Notes: generated by a model from the letters alone, not told the origin. A stretch of DNA of 64,000 bases from JABMRW01 sp964396965 (GCA_964396965.1 CAYNGD010000002.1:50800-114799), one strand, 5' to 3'. Positions 32,466-41,778 are shown, counted from the first letter of the stretch. Program-made: numbers and translations.

Positions 32466-34152
32466 GCTGCAGGAGTTCAGCTTCAGCTACAACGGGGCGG
32501 ATAAGCCCGCCCTGAACAGGCTAAACCTGACCATTGAGGACGGCCAGTTCGTCCTCATCACCGGGGCCTCAGGAGGAGGCAAATCAACCCTCTGCCGCTG
32601 TTTTAACGGGCTGGTGCCCCACTTCTATGGGGGGAAAATAAGCGGTAAGGCCGAGGTGCAGGGGATGGACATCTTAAAAACCCCGCCCAAAGAGCTGGCG
32701 ACAAAGGTGGGCATGGTCTTCCAGGACCCGGAGAACCAGCTGGTGACCACCGATGTCGAGCGGGAGATTGCCTTCGGCCTGGAGAACCTGGGCTACCCCA
32801 GGAACCTGATTGCCCGCCGCATCGAGGAGGCGCTGGACACGGCGGGCATCGCTCATTTGCGCTTCGCCCGCAACCAGGAGCTATCCGGCGGCGAGAAACA
32901 GAAGGTGGCCATCGCCTCGGTGCTGGCGCTGCACCCCGAAATATTAGTCCTCGACGAGCCGACCTCTGAGCTCGACCCCCAGAGCGCCGAGGATGCTTTG
33001 CGGCTTTTAGAGAGGCTCAACGACGAGCTTGGTTTGACCGTAATCCTTATTGAGCAGAGACTGGATAGAGTCGTCCACCTGGTTGACCGGATGCTGGTGA
33101 TGGGCAACGGCCAAATCATCGCTGACGGGACGCCCCGGGAGGTGATGGGCGGCGATATCGATGGGCTGGGCATCGGCCTGCCGCCGGTAATCCGGCTGAT
33201 GCGAGAGTTACGCTTTCCGCCAGTTCTCCGGCAGATGCGGGAGCTACGGGGTAAAGGCTTACTTTTGAACGGGCTGCCGCTGACAGTCAAGGACGCCCGC
33301 CTGCAACTACAGAAGATCTTAAGAGGTGTCAGGACGGTTGAATTCGCCGACGCCGGGGCGAGTCTAAAGACGGTGCTCAACGTTGATAAACTATGGTTCT
33401 CCTATGGAGAGCGGGCGGTCTTGAGAAACATCAGTTTGGACATAGACCGGGGGGAGTTTATCAGCATTATGGGGCGCAACGCCTCGGGCAAGACAACCCT
33501 GGTCAAACAGCTCAACGGGTTATTAAAGCCGACCAGGGGCAGGGTGAGGCTGGAGGGGGTCGATACCAGCAAGAGCACCGCCGCCGAGTTGAGCCGGCGG
33601 GTGGGCTACGTCTTCCAGAACCCCAACGACCACCTCTTCGCCGACACTGTGGAGGACGAAATTGCCTTCAGTCTGAGGAACCGGGGGGAGGAAGAAGCTA
33701 AAATTACTAAGGCGGTGGAAGAGATGCTGGACGAGTTCGAGCTGACCCGCTACCTGAAGAGCTACCCCAGAAACTTAAGCGGCGGCGAGAAGCAGCGGGT
33801 GGCCCTGGCCTCGGTGCTGGCGGCGCAGCCGGAGATTATCATCCTCGACGAGCCGACGCGGGGCATGGACTATCTCTTGAAGAAGAAGCTGATAAACTAT
33901 CTCGATGACTACCGCCGCCGGGGCAACACCGTCATCATGGTCAGCCATGACGTCGAGACTATCGCCGAGTGTGCCGACCGGGTGGTGCTGCTCAGCGAGG
34001 GGCGGGTGGTGGTGGAGGGGAACAAAAGAGAGGTGCTGGCCAAAGCCCTGCTCTTCTCGCCGCAGATCAACCGCCTGGCGCAGGCGCTGAACAGCTACGG
34101 GGTGGCCGACACCACCCTCACCGTCAGCGAGATGCTGGAGCAGATAGGGTGA
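32458..34152 (+). CDS. ecfA: Fused ECF ATPase EcfA-EcfA'
   Basis: 564 residues from TTG 32458, overlapping ecfT. Two complete ABC ATPase domains in one chain: Walker A GASGGGKST at ~36-44, signature LSGGEKQ ~142, Walker B LVLDEPTSELD ~161; then GRNASGKTT ~339, LSGGEKQ ~439 and IILDEPTRGMD ~461. Most ECF systems use two separate ATPases; fused forms exist. The linker (~235-300) contains a tandem near-repeat, IRLMRELRFPP / LRQMRELRGKG. Confidence 0.95.
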   Translation: MIRLQEFSFSYNGADKPALNRLNLTIEDGQFVLITGASGGGKSTLCRCFNGLVPHFYGGKISGKAEVQGMDILKTPPKELATKVGMVFQDPENQLVTTDVEREIAFGLENLGYPRNLIARRIEEALDTAGIAHLRFARNQELSGGEKQKVAIASVLALHPEILVLDEPTSELDPQSAEDALRLLERLNDELGLTVILIEQRLDRVVHLVDRMLVMGNGQIIADGTPREVMGGDIDGLGIGLPPVIRLMRELRFPPVLRQMRELRGKGLLLNGLPLTVKDARLQLQKILRGVRTVEFADAGASLKTVLNVDKLWFSYGERAVLRNISLDIDRGEFISIMGRNASGKTTLVKQLNGLLKPTRGRVRLEGVDTSKSTAAELSRRVGYVFQNPNDHLFADTVEDEIAFSLRNRGEEEAKITKAVEEMLDEFELTRYLKSYPRNLSGGEKQRVALASVLAAQPEIIILDEPTRGMDYLLKKKLINYLDDYRRRGNTVIMVSHDVETIAECADRVVLLSEGRVVVEGNKREVLAKALLFSPQINRLAQALNSYGVADTTLTVSEMLEQIG

Positions 34153-34847
34153 AGAAATCTCATATCGTTTTAGTCGCCATCGTGGCCGTGGCCGCCGGGG
34201 CTTTTGTCATCACCGCCCTCCTGCCCGAGTCCGACCTGCTCAACTGGGGGATAGTGGCCGCCGTCCTGGCCGCCCTGGTCTGCCTGGCCCTCTCCTTTGA
34301 GTTCGAGTCTGCCGCCACCAACTCCAAGGAGATTGCCCTGGTGGCCATGCTGGGGACAATCTCGGCGGTGCTCAGGGTGCCCTTCGCCGCCATCCCCAAC
34401 GTGCAGCCCTGCACCTATATCATCATCTGCTCCGGCTACGTCTTCGGGCCTATCGCCGGGTTTGCCGTCGGCGCGGTGACGGCGCTGGTCTCCAACTTCT
34501 TTCTGGGGCAGGGGCCCTGGACGCTCTACCAGATGATTGCCTGGGGGCTGGCCGGGCTCTCTGCCGGCTACTTAAGCCGACTAAAGCTCAATACCGTCGC
34601 CTTAATCGTTATCGGGGTGGTCTGGGGCTATTTATACGGCCTCATCACCAACCTCTGGTACTGGGCCGCCTTTATTTACCCCCTCACCCTCAAGACCCTG
34701 CTGCTTACCGAGCTCAACACCGTCTGGTTCGACAGCCTGCACGCCGCCGGCAACGCCGTCTTTTTAGGGTTGCTGGGAACCAAGACCATCGCCATACTGC
34801 GGCGCTTCAGGGAGAGGTTCGCCATCGCCATCGAGGCCCCGTCCTAA
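34149..34847 (+). CDS. ECF transporter substrate-specific S component
   Basis: GTG 34149 overlaps the ecfA stop (GTGA); a long upstream extension of the same frame is a shadow of ecfA. 232 residues with two N-terminal spans then the six-helix S core. It carries SAVLRVPFAAIPNVQPCTYI, GYVFGPIAGFAVGAVTALVSN and FFLGQGPWTLYQMIAWGLAG, typical of S components. Being encoded with its own energising module makes this a group I (dedicated) ECF importer. Substrate is not proven; the transcobalamin-like companion argues for a corrinoid. Confidence 0.88.
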   Translation: MKKSHIVLVAIVAVAAGAFVITALLPESDLLNWGIVAAVLAALVCLALSFEFESAATNSKEIALVAMLGTISAVLRVPFAAIPNVQPCTYIIICSGYVFGPIAGFAVGAVTALVSNFFLGQGPWTLYQMIAWGLAGLSAGYLSRLKLNTVALIVIGVVWGYLYGLITNLWYWAAFIYPLTLKTLLLTELNTVWFDSLHAAGNAVFLGLLGTKTIAILRRFRERFAIAIEAPS

Positions 34848-34885
34848 AAGCCCCGGCTGGTATATCCTGCAACGCCAGCATATGC

Positions 34886-34891
34886 TATAAT
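34886..34891 (+). promoter_or_regulatory. Extended -10 element before the ligase-TctCAB operon
   Basis: TGCTATAAT with no convincing -35; a ribosome site TAGGAAG lies just before ATG 34921. Confidence 0.4.
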
Positions 34892-34920
34892 AGGGGGCTA
34901 AATTCCCGCATTTTAGGAAG

Positions 34921-36507
34921 ATGCCAATCATCGCTGACCTGATAAAATACTCACGGCTGGCCCTGGGCCTGCGGGGCTTCCTTCACGGCACTATCACCCT
35001 AGAAGAGAGCCAGCGGGTTATCGCTGAGAGGCTGCGCAACCGGGAAAAGAACTTCCTGAGCCTGGTGCAGAAGGGGATCTACCGGAACCCCAAAAGCCCT
35101 TATTTAAAGCTGCTCAAGCTGGCCGGCTGCCAGTTCGGCGACATCGAGTCACTGGTAAACCAGGAGGGGATTGAGGCCACCCTAAAGAAGCTGCTGGCGG
35201 AGGGGGTCTATCTCAGCTGGGAGGAGTTCAAGGGGAGGAAAGAGGTGGTGAGGGGGGGAAAGAACTTCAGCTTCAGCGAGCGTGACTTTGACAACCCCTT
35301 CCTGCCCGTTTACTACCAGACCCAGAGCAGCGGCTCACGCAGCACCGGCACCAGGACGACCTTTGACCTCGGCCATATGGCCGATATCAGCTATTATCTT
35401 CTGCCTATGCTGGCGGTCAACAACGCCCTGGATGTTCCACTCGGGGTTTGGCTGCCAATACTACCGGCTCCATCTGGTATAAGCATAGTGTTAAATCACT
35501 GGAAGGTGGGCAAGCCGGTGGCCCGCTGGTTTTCGCCGGTGAATGAGAGACAGGTGCAATCGTCACTGAAACACCAGTTGGTCACCAGATATATCATCTA
35601 CGGCAGCCGGCTCTGGGGAGCCAGGCTGGCCAAGCCGGAGTACGTTGGGCTGGAGGAGGCGGTTAAGGTAGCTCAGTGGATAGCCGACACTAAAAAGTAC
35701 TCTGGAGGATGCTGCTTTATATGTTCCCCCAGCCGGGCAGTAAAGGTGTGCCAGGCGGCTATTGAAAACGGGCTTGACATTGGAGGAACGTGCTTTTCCT
35801 CCGGCGGGGAGCCCCTGACACCGGCCAAGCGCCAGCAGATAGAGGCTACCGGGGCTTCGGTTACCACCAGATATGCCATCAGCGAAATTGGCCGACTTGG
35901 TTATGGCTGCCCGGAAGCCGGTGCCACCGATGATGTGCACCTTTTCCACGACTCAGCAGCTATGATTCAGCACCAGAGAAAGATAACGCCGTCCGATATT
36001 TACGTTGACGCCTTTCTTTTCAGCACCATCCTGCCGTCAGCGCCCAAGATACTGCTTAACATGGAGAGTGATGACTACGGGGTGGTCGAGACCCGGAAAT
36101 GCGGCTGCCTCTTCGGGCAGCTGGGATTTGATACCCATATCCATGACATCAGGAGCTTTGCCAAGCTTACCGGCAGCGGCATGACCATCGTCGGCACCGA
36201 CTTTGTCCGCATCCTGGAGGAGGTGCTACCGGCTAGATACGGCGGGGCTGCCACCGACTACCAGCTCCTTGAGGAAGAGGACGGACGGGGGCAGACTCGC
36301 CTGAGCCTTATTATCAGCCCCGAGGTGGGTGAGGTAGACGAGGGCGAGGTTATCGCTACCCTGCTCAGGGAACTGCGCCGGGCCCCCCACCCCGGCAAAC
36401 TGGCCGCTGGGGTCTGGGCCCAGGCAAACACCATCCAGCTAAAACGGATGCATCCCATATCCAACATGGGCAAGGTAATGACCCTGCACCTTGCCAAGAC
36501 AGAGTGA
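34921..36507 (+). CDS. Phenylacetate-CoA-ligase-like adenylate-forming enzyme
   Basis: 528 residues. A glycine/serine/threonine loop, TQSSGSRSTGTRTTF near residue 137, matches the ATP-phosphate loop of the ANL superfamily, and FSSGGEPLTPAKRQQIEATG near 295 resembles the corresponding GGE motif of phenylacetate-CoA ligases. The later LNMESDDYGVVE segment sits where the ANL adenosine-binding Asp is expected. C-terminal domain short. It probably activates a carboxylic acid to its CoA thioester. It is immediately upstream of a tripartite tricarboxylate-type transporter, which suggests the imported acid is the substrate. Confidence 0.75.
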   Translation: MPIIADLIKYSRLALGLRGFLHGTITLEESQRVIAERLRNREKNFLSLVQKGIYRNPKSPYLKLLKLAGCQFGDIESLVNQEGIEATLKKLLAEGVYLSWEEFKGRKEVVRGGKNFSFSERDFDNPFLPVYYQTQSSGSRSTGTRTTFDLGHMADISYYLLPMLAVNNALDVPLGVWLPILPAPSGISIVLNHWKVGKPVARWFSPVNERQVQSSLKHQLVTRYIIYGSRLWGARLAKPEYVGLEEAVKVAQWIADTKKYSGGCCFICSPSRAVKVCQAAIENGLDIGGTCFSSGGEPLTPAKRQQIEATGASVTTRYAISEIGRLGYGCPEAGATDDVHLFHDSAAMIQHQRKITPSDIYVDAFLFSTILPSAPKILLNMESDDYGVVETRKCGCLFGQLGFDTHIHDIRSFAKLTGSGMTIVGTDFVRILEEVLPARYGGAATDYQLLEEEDGRGQTRLSLIISPEVGEVDEGEVIATLLRELRRAPHPGKLAAGVWAQANTIQLKRMHPISNMGKVMTLHLAKTE

Positions 36508-36520
36508 TCAGGAGGTCACC

Positions 36521-37549
36521 GTGAGCCAAAAACTGGCAGTTATAGCAGCAGCCTTGATTCTGGCGGTGGCAATAACCGTAACCGGTTGCCCATCGCAGTC
36601 GGGATCGGTAGCGCCAGCCGATTTTTACAAGGGCAAGTCCATAGAGGTGGTCTCCACAGCTACGCCGGGAATCGTTGATGACCTTATCCTCCGCACAATT
36701 GCTTCATACCTGGGTGAGGATACCGGCGCCACCGTTACAGTAAGCGACAGGCGTGGTGCCGGGGGTATGGAAGGCATGAACTACTTATATAAAGCCAAAC
36801 CAGACGGCCTTACCCTGGGGGGGATATCCTCAACAAAATTTTTGGGAAACAAGGTTATGGGCGAGCCCGCAGCGGAATATGATATTGAAAAGTTTTCTTA
36901 CATCATGAGCATTGGCCACCGGCTGACCTACTTTTACGTGTCGCCAGATGGGCCTTATCAAACCGTAGCCGACCTGCAGGCGGCCAAGGAGCTGAAACTT
37001 GGTGCCACCAGCCCCTCAGGCTATTTTTCCTTAGCCGGTCTGACTGTTATCAAGATTCTAGGTCTTGATGCCAAGGTTATCACCGGCTTTGGCGGGGGTG
37101 ACCTAGCTCCAGCGGTAAAACGGGGGGAGTTAGCCGGATATGCGGGCCTGGGCGCCGGTGGGGCTGGTATGATAAAACCGCTATTTGTCCTGGCCACGAA
37201 AAGGGACCCACTTATGCCCGATGTGCCCGCCATCACCGAGCTGGTTAACTTAAGCGGCGAAGACCTGGAACTGGTCAAATTATGGGAAACAGCATTGGCC
37301 GGTTCCAGTCTATTTATGGCTCCACCGGATATGCCCGCCGACAGGCTAGCTTTTCTCAGAAGTCTGGCCAACAAGTGGGCCCAGGATGAGGGATTCCGTG
37401 CCGAGATAAACGCTGTCTCCGGGGAGGAGTTAAAGCCCGATGAATACGTCACCGGAGAAGAGGTGAACCAGATAATGATGGATACCGCATCTCGCCTCGA
37501 TCAGTTTCAAGCCATCTTTGCCGACCTGGTGGCCAAGTACCGGGCTTAA
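36521..37549 (+). CDS. tctC: TctC-type tripartite transporter binding lipoprotein
   Basis: 342 residues from GTG 36521, ten codons inside the longer frame, chosen because AGGAGGTCACC lies immediately upstream. Lipoprotein signal ending VTGC (Cys23), unusual for this mostly soluble family but expected in bacteria without a conventional periplasm. Binding-protein features: IEVVSTATPGIVDDLILRTIA and RRGAGGMEGMNYLYKAKPDG near residues 70-90. Binds carboxylates for the TctAB permease. Cotranscribed with the upstream ligase. Confidence 0.9.
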   Translation: MSQKLAVIAAALILAVAITVTGCPSQSGSVAPADFYKGKSIEVVSTATPGIVDDLILRTIASYLGEDTGATVTVSDRRGAGGMEGMNYLYKAKPDGLTLGGISSTKFLGNKVMGEPAAEYDIEKFSYIMSIGHRLTYFYVSPDGPYQTVADLQAAKELKLGATSPSGYFSLAGLTVIKILGLDAKVITGFGGGDLAPAVKRGELAGYAGLGAGGAGMIKPLFVLATKRDPLMPDVPAITELVNLSGEDLELVKLWETALAGSSLFMAPPDMPADRLAFLRSLANKWAQDEGFRAEINAVSGEELKPDEYVTGEEVNQIMMDTASRLDQFQAIFADLVAKYRA

Positions 37550-37552
37550 GCA

Positions 37553-39046
37553 ATGCTTGAGGCGTACGGCGCGGCTATAGCCACCCTATTCCAACCGATA
37601 AACCTGCTGGTAATGCTGGTGGCTATTGTCATCGGCCTGCTCGTCGGTATTATCCCCGGCATCAGCGGCGCCACCATGCTGGTCATCCTCCTTCCCTTCG
37701 TCTTCCATATGCCCGCCGAGGTGGCCCTTATCCTGCTGGTCTCCCTTCACGCCGTCGTTTATACCTCCGGCGGTATAACCTCCATACTGCTAAATATGCC
37801 GGGAGAAGGCTCCAGCGCCGCCACCCTGCTCGATGGCTTTCCCATGACCCAGAAGGGGGAGGGCAGCCGGGCTATCGGCGCCGCCGTTACCAGCTCCATG
37901 GCGGGGGGAATCGTTCCGGTAATCCTGGCCCTGGCCATGGTCCCGGCCATGATGCCGATAATTATGGCTTTCGGTCAGCCGGAGATGGCTATCCTGATAC
38001 TGCTGGGAATATCTTTCCTGGCGGCACTGACTGGCGATTCGGTTATTAAAGGGCTGATTTCCGGCATGGTGGGGGTGCTGCTCTCCTTCGTCGGCTACCA
38101 CTACGTAACCGGAGTCCACCGCTTTGACTTCAACACCGTCTTCCTCTATGACGGGATAGCCCTGGTGCCTCTCCTCCTGGGCTTGTTCGGTCTTTCCGAG
38201 ATGCTTTACCTGGTTTCGAAAGGGGAGACGACCATCGCCCGGAGAACCGCCGTTAAGATATCGGGGGTGGTGGAGGGGGCCAAAGATGTCTGGCGGCACC
38301 GGTGGCTCTGGTTCCGCAGCACCATCATCGGCTATGTCGTTGGCATAATCCCGGGCATCGGCGCCGGGGTGTCTACCTGGGTCGCCTACGGGCAGGCCAA
38401 GCAGACCTCGAAGCACCCGGAGAGGTTCGGCACCGGGGTGGTGGAGGGGGTGATTGCCCCGGAGGCAGCCGATAACGCCAAGGAGGCCGGCGCCCTGTTG
38501 ACTACCATGGCCCTGGGCATACCGGGGAGCGCCATTATGGCCCTGCTTCTGGCCGCCTTCCTGATGGTGGGGGTAACCCCCGGCCCGGGGATGATGGTAG
38601 AGCACCTGCCCCTGGCCCTGACCCTGCTACTGGGAATAGCCCTGGCCAATATTATCGGCGGAGCTATCTGCTTCCTGGCCGCCCCCCAACTGGTCAGGGT
38701 GGCCTCGGTCCACCTTGATTTTCTCTTTCCGGCGATTCTAATGGCGATAGCCATCGGGGTTTACGTGGTTACCCTCTCCCCGATGAATTTCATCACCCTG
38801 CTGGTCTTTGGCCTGCTCGGCCTGGCGATGAGAAAATACGGTTATTCCCGTCCGGCCCTGCTTCTCGGCTTCATCCTCGGCGGCCTGTTCGAAAACTACT
38901 CGCTGCTCTCCATCAAGCTCTACGGGCCGCTTTTCTTTTTAAGGCCCATTCCCCTGGCCCTGCTGGTAATTATGATTATCCTGCTGAATTACCCCAATAT
39001 AAAGAGAGCTATAAGCGGCCTGCGAGGAAGGCTTAAGGAAAGATGA
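37553..39046 (+). CDS. tctA: TctA, large permease of a tripartite tricarboxylate transporter
   Basis: 497 residues, about twelve membrane spans. Contains the duplicated family signature: VGIIPGISGATMLVILLPF near residue 24, and VGIIPGIGAGVSTWVAYGQAK near residue 264, plus GEGSSAATLLDGFPM. Starts three bases after tctC and overlaps tctB by four bases (ATGA). Uses an ion gradient to import the acid delivered by TctC. Confidence 0.95.
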   Translation: MLEAYGAAIATLFQPINLLVMLVAIVIGLLVGIIPGISGATMLVILLPFVFHMPAEVALILLVSLHAVVYTSGGITSILLNMPGEGSSAATLLDGFPMTQKGEGSRAIGAAVTSSMAGGIVPVILALAMVPAMMPIIMAFGQPEMAILILLGISFLAALTGDSVIKGLISGMVGVLLSFVGYHYVTGVHRFDFNTVFLYDGIALVPLLLGLFGLSEMLYLVSKGETTIARRTAVKISGVVEGAKDVWRHRWLWFRSTIIGYVVGIIPGIGAGVSTWVAYGQAKQTSKHPERFGTGVVEGVIAPEAADNAKEAGALLTTMALGIPGSAIMALLLAAFLMVGVTPGPGMMVEHLPLALTLLLGIALANIIGGAICFLAAPQLVRVASVHLDFLFPAILMAIAIGVYVVTLSPMNFITLLVFGLLGLAMRKYGYSRPALLLGFILGGLFENYSLLSIKLYGPLFFLRPIPLALLVIMIILLNYPNIKRAISGLRGRLKER

Positions 39047-39495
39047 GACGGGGTAGCTTCTGGTTCGCTGTCTTCTTCCTGGCGCTGGGGCTGTTTGGTA
39101 TCATAGAGTCGCTGACCTTCATCTACTGGGAATCGATGGCCCTGCCCCTGGTAGTAAGCATTATCATCTTCATCCTGGCCGGAGTGGAGATTGCCAGAGA
39201 GTGGCAGCGGGGTAAGGCGGAAGCCGCCAGAGCGGCTAAAGAGAGTGACACTAAAGCCGCGAACCGGAGGCTGTGGCCGATATTCGGCTGGGCGGCCGGC
39301 TTCTGCCTGGCTATCTACCTGCTGGGCTTCTATATATCAATACCGGTCTTTGCCTTTGCCTACCTGAAGTGGCGGAAAAGGAGCTGGCTGGCGGCGGCAG
39401 CCTTTGCCATCGCCCTGCTTGCTTTCAGCTACGTCGTTTTTGCCATCGGGCTTAAAGTGCCGCTCTATAAGGGGCTGGCCTTCGGCGCCCGCTAG
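39043..39495 (+). CDS. tctB: TctB, small permease of a tripartite tricarboxylate transporter
   Basis: 150 residues with four membrane spans in two pairs (about 7-27, 33-50, 78-98, 105-140) separated by a charged loop rich in Ala, Lys and Glu. Typical length and layout for TctB. Overlaps tctA by four bases and ends the ligase-tctCAB operon. Confidence 0.9.
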   Translation: MRRGSFWFAVFFLALGLFGIIESLTFIYWESMALPLVVSIIIFILAGVEIAREWQRGKAEAARAAKESDTKAANRRLWPIFGWAAGFCLAIYLLGFYISIPVFAFAYLKWRKRSWLAAAAFAIALLAFSYVVFAIGLKVPLYKGLAFGAR

Positions 39496-39497
39496 CG

Positions 39498-39535
39498 CTA
39501 AAAAATAAAGGCCAGGCCTTTAGTAAAGCCTGGCC
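39498..39535 (-). terminator. Terminator of the first coiled-coil gene
   Basis: Reverse-strand stem GGCCAGG/CCTGGCC (39510-39535) extended by CTTT/AAAG around an AGT loop, followed by TTTATTTTTTAGC. In the forward direction there is no T-run, so it serves the reverse gene. Confidence 0.75.
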
Positions 39536-39558
39536 CTGAATCAGCCGAAGTGATGGTA

Positions 39559-41097
39559 TCAAAAAGTAGGCGCCTTCAATATCACGTTAACCCCTTTTTC
39601 TTTAGCCACCACCGACTCCACCGGCGGCATCCTTTTGAGAATCTTGGGCAGGGGCAGGGGATGGGTAATGGTCAGCACAATCAGGCTATTACCCCCGGCC
39701 AAACCCTTGAAGGAGACCACCTGCAGGTTGGGTACCTGCTGCAGCTGTGACAGGAAAATGGGTACCTGCCTGGCATCCGCTGAAGTTATATCCAGCTCCA
39801 GTGTCCCCCGATAGAGCCCATCACCGTCGCCGCTGCTGGCGGCAGCGCCCACTTCTTCCTCGACTTCCTCCACCGCTGGCGGCACCTCGGACACCGTCGC
39901 CACCGGCGGGCTGGGCTCTCCGGCCGATGGCTCTATCTCCGCCTGAGCAGCCAAACTTTCCCTGGCCAGCCTCTCCAGCAGGTCTGTCTCCGCCGGCGCT
40001 CCAGCCAGAGGCGGGGTAAGCCCGTTGGACCCCGGCTTCGGCTCAGCCACAACCTGGGCCGGTGCCTCACCCAGCCGTTCCCCGGCTTCGGCGATAATCT
40101 CCGCCGCCTTATTTTTGGCCTCGGCGATAATCTGGGCCGCCTCCCAATCCGCCCTGGCCTTGGCCTCATTGATAACCTTGGCCGACTCCGACTCTACCCT
40201 TTTTCTGACCTTCTCCTCAGCCTGGCGGATAATCTGCTCCTGCTTCTCTTTGGCCTGAGCAGTCACCTCGGCCAGCTTGGCCTCGGTCTCCTTCTTGCCC
40301 TGCTCCCTGGCCTCTTTGAGGATTGCCTCGGCTTCCTTTTTGGCCTTTTCGGCGGCTTCTTTAAGCTCCTTCTCCGCCTGCTTCTTAAGCTCAGCGGCCG
40401 AGCGGGTCAATTCCTCGGCCTCCTTTTTGGCCTTTTCTACTAGCTCACGGGCCGTCTTCTCGCCCTCTTTACGAGAGTTCGCTATCAGCTTATCGGCCTG
40501 GCTGGCCGTCTCCTTCTCCGCCTTGGCCACGATAACCGCGGCCTCCTCCTTGGCTTCGGTGATGATTCGCTCCATCTCCGGCCTGGTCTTTTCCCGGGCT
40601 TCCTTCCTGACCGTCTCCTCGGCCTGGTTAACAATCTTCTCCGCCTCCCCCCTGGCCCGGGTAACCACCGCGGCGGCATCATCCACCGCCGCCCTCCTGG
40701 CGTTATTCTTCAACTCCTCAACTATCAGCTCGGCCTTTTTCCTTACCCCTTCCAGATAGCCGGACGCTTCCTCGGCGACTTTGGCCTTGGCTTCCGTCTT
40801 GGTCTGGGCCGCCTTGGCTTCGGCCTCCGCCCTAATCTGCTCCGCCCTGGCTTCGGCTTCGGCGATAATCCGGGCCGACTCGGCACCGGCCTCCTCCCTG
40901 GCCTTCTCCATGGCCGCCTGAACGACACCGGCCGCCTCTTCCTGCGCCTTGGTAATAATGCCAGCCGATTCCAGCCTGGCTCCCTCGGTCAGCCTCTCCC
41001 TCTCCTGCTTAAAAAGCTCGGGGAGCTGCTTGCGGAACTGGTCAAAAACCTTGGCCAGCTCCTCCGGTCCTTCTTTGCCATTGTCCTGTTTTACCAT
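39559..41097 (-). CDS. Long coiled-coil protein with conserved C-terminal ~85-residue domain (paralog 1)
   Basis: 512 residues from ATG 41097 (MVKQDNGKEGPEEL), set by GGGGGTGAG upstream; an in-frame start 15 bases earlier is less likely. Residues ~10-365 are almost uninterrupted Ala/Glu/Lys/Arg coiled coil with AEAxARAEQI-type 11-residue periodicity, recalling stalk or DivIVA/LEA-like rods. A Pro/Glu-rich linker (~370-430) leads to a compact C-terminal domain: GLYRGTLELDITSADARQVP, LQQVPNLQVVSFKG, VLTITHPLPLPKILKRMP. The same domain ends the protein at 41862. No signal peptide or membrane span. Structural or scaffolding role is inferred. Confidence 0.85.
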   Translation of the reverse strand: MVKQDNGKEGPEELAKVFDQFRKQLPELFKQERERLTEGARLESAGIITKAQEEAAGVVQAAMEKAREEAGAESARIIAEAEARAEQIRAEAEAKAAQTKTEAKAKVAEEASGYLEGVRKKAELIVEELKNNARRAAVDDAAAVVTRARGEAEKIVNQAEETVRKEAREKTRPEMERIITEAKEEAAVIVAKAEKETASQADKLIANSRKEGEKTARELVEKAKKEAEELTRSAAELKKQAEKELKEAAEKAKKEAEAILKEAREQGKKETEAKLAEVTAQAKEKQEQIIRQAEEKVRKRVESESAKVINEAKARADWEAAQIIAEAKNKAAEIIAEAGERLGEAPAQVVAEPKPGSNGLTPPLAGAPAETDLLERLARESLAAQAEIEPSAGEPSPPVATVSEVPPAVEEVEEEVGAAASSGDGDGLYRGTLELDITSADARQVPIFLSQLQQVPNLQVVSFKGLAGGNSLIVLTITHPLPLPKILKRMPPVESVVAKEKGVNVILKAPTF

Positions 41098-41124
41098 AAA
41101 ACTCACCCCCATGAGTCAATCCCA

Positions 41125-41382
41125 CTAAGCCACGCCGACGGTCTTTTTTCGGGACTTGTTGAGAAAACTGAGAACATCTTCCTGCTTGAACCTGAGGCTG
41201 TGCCGAAGCCCGATGGCGTAGGACTTCAGCAGGCCCTTCTTCTCCCAGCGCCTGACGGTGCTGGTGTGAACGCCGAGGAAATGGGCGACCTCGCCCACAG
41301 CTAGCAGCCTAGCGGGTAATCTATCGTTGTTGTGGTTGTTGCCTATTCTCTTAGTTTCTTTTTCGTTACTAATGGTAGCCAT
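41125..41382 (-). CDS. BldC/MerR-like small DNA-binding protein
   Basis: 85 residues from ATG 41382, set by GGGGAGCAG just upstream; the frame continues 47 codons further but without a ribosome site. The C-terminal 60 residues are a MerR/excisionase-type winged helix: LAVGEVAHFLGVHTSTVRRWEKKGLL then IGLRHSLRFKQEDVLSFL. No effector domain. It lies between the two paralogous coiled-coil genes on the same strand, 27 bases ahead of the first, and is the obvious candidate for their regulator. Its upstream region shares an ACTAAAATA string with the promoter of the 41862 gene. Confidence 0.85.
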   Translation of the reverse strand: MATISNEKETKRIGNNHNNDRLPARLLAVGEVAHFLGVHTSTVRRWEKKGLLKSYAIGLRHSLRFKQEDVLSFLNKSRKKTVGVA

Positions 41383-41549
41383 AACTGCTCCCCGAATATC
41401 ATAATTATTTACCCGTCTTTTTAAGTATGCCTCCATCCACCCCAGGCTACAATCACCTAAATGAGCTAATACGGGTGGTATTTTAGTACTAAACGGGGTT
41501 GGGAGAAGTGATATTTTTATCAATTTTTCTAGGGAAAAGGAGAGGTCTA

Positions 41550-41610
41550 GCCTGATTTTTAGAGTGCGTTTTGCTTCCCACCCTCCCGCCCTCAGAGGCT
41601 TTGCCTCTAA
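41550..41610 (-). repeat. Dispersed hairpin/G-quadruplex repeat, copy D
   Basis: Reverse-strand hairpin AGAGGC-AAA-GCCTCT (complement of 41594-41608), then G-triplets with loops C, A, T (complement of 41577-41591) and GAAGCAAAACGCACTCTAAAA. Nearly identical to the copy at 52076. Confidence 0.75.
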
Positions 41611-41710
41611 AAATTTCTTATCTCCTCCCCCCCTTGGCGTGGTTTACATTCATTAGGCGGGAGAAAATGAGATAATCTTTCTTTAAAAATGGGGGCGGGG
41701 AAGAAAGTTA

Positions 41711-41734
41711 AAAAGGTGAAACCTTTTGGGCGGG
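41711..41734 (+). repeat. Degenerate repeat copy (hairpin plus two G runs)
   Basis: AAAAGGT-GAA-ACCTTTT hairpin directly followed by GGGCGGG, then divergence. The hairpin is the same as in copy A at 3636. Confidence 0.5.
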
Positions 41735-41778
41735 ATAAAAGGTATTTTCCCCAAAAATGGGGGTGGGGAAGCAAGTGT

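Noticed and set aside
33969..34148. 60-codon N-terminal extension of the ECF S component
   Set aside because: It lies inside the second ATPase domain; GTG 34149 with the overlapping stop is the natural start.
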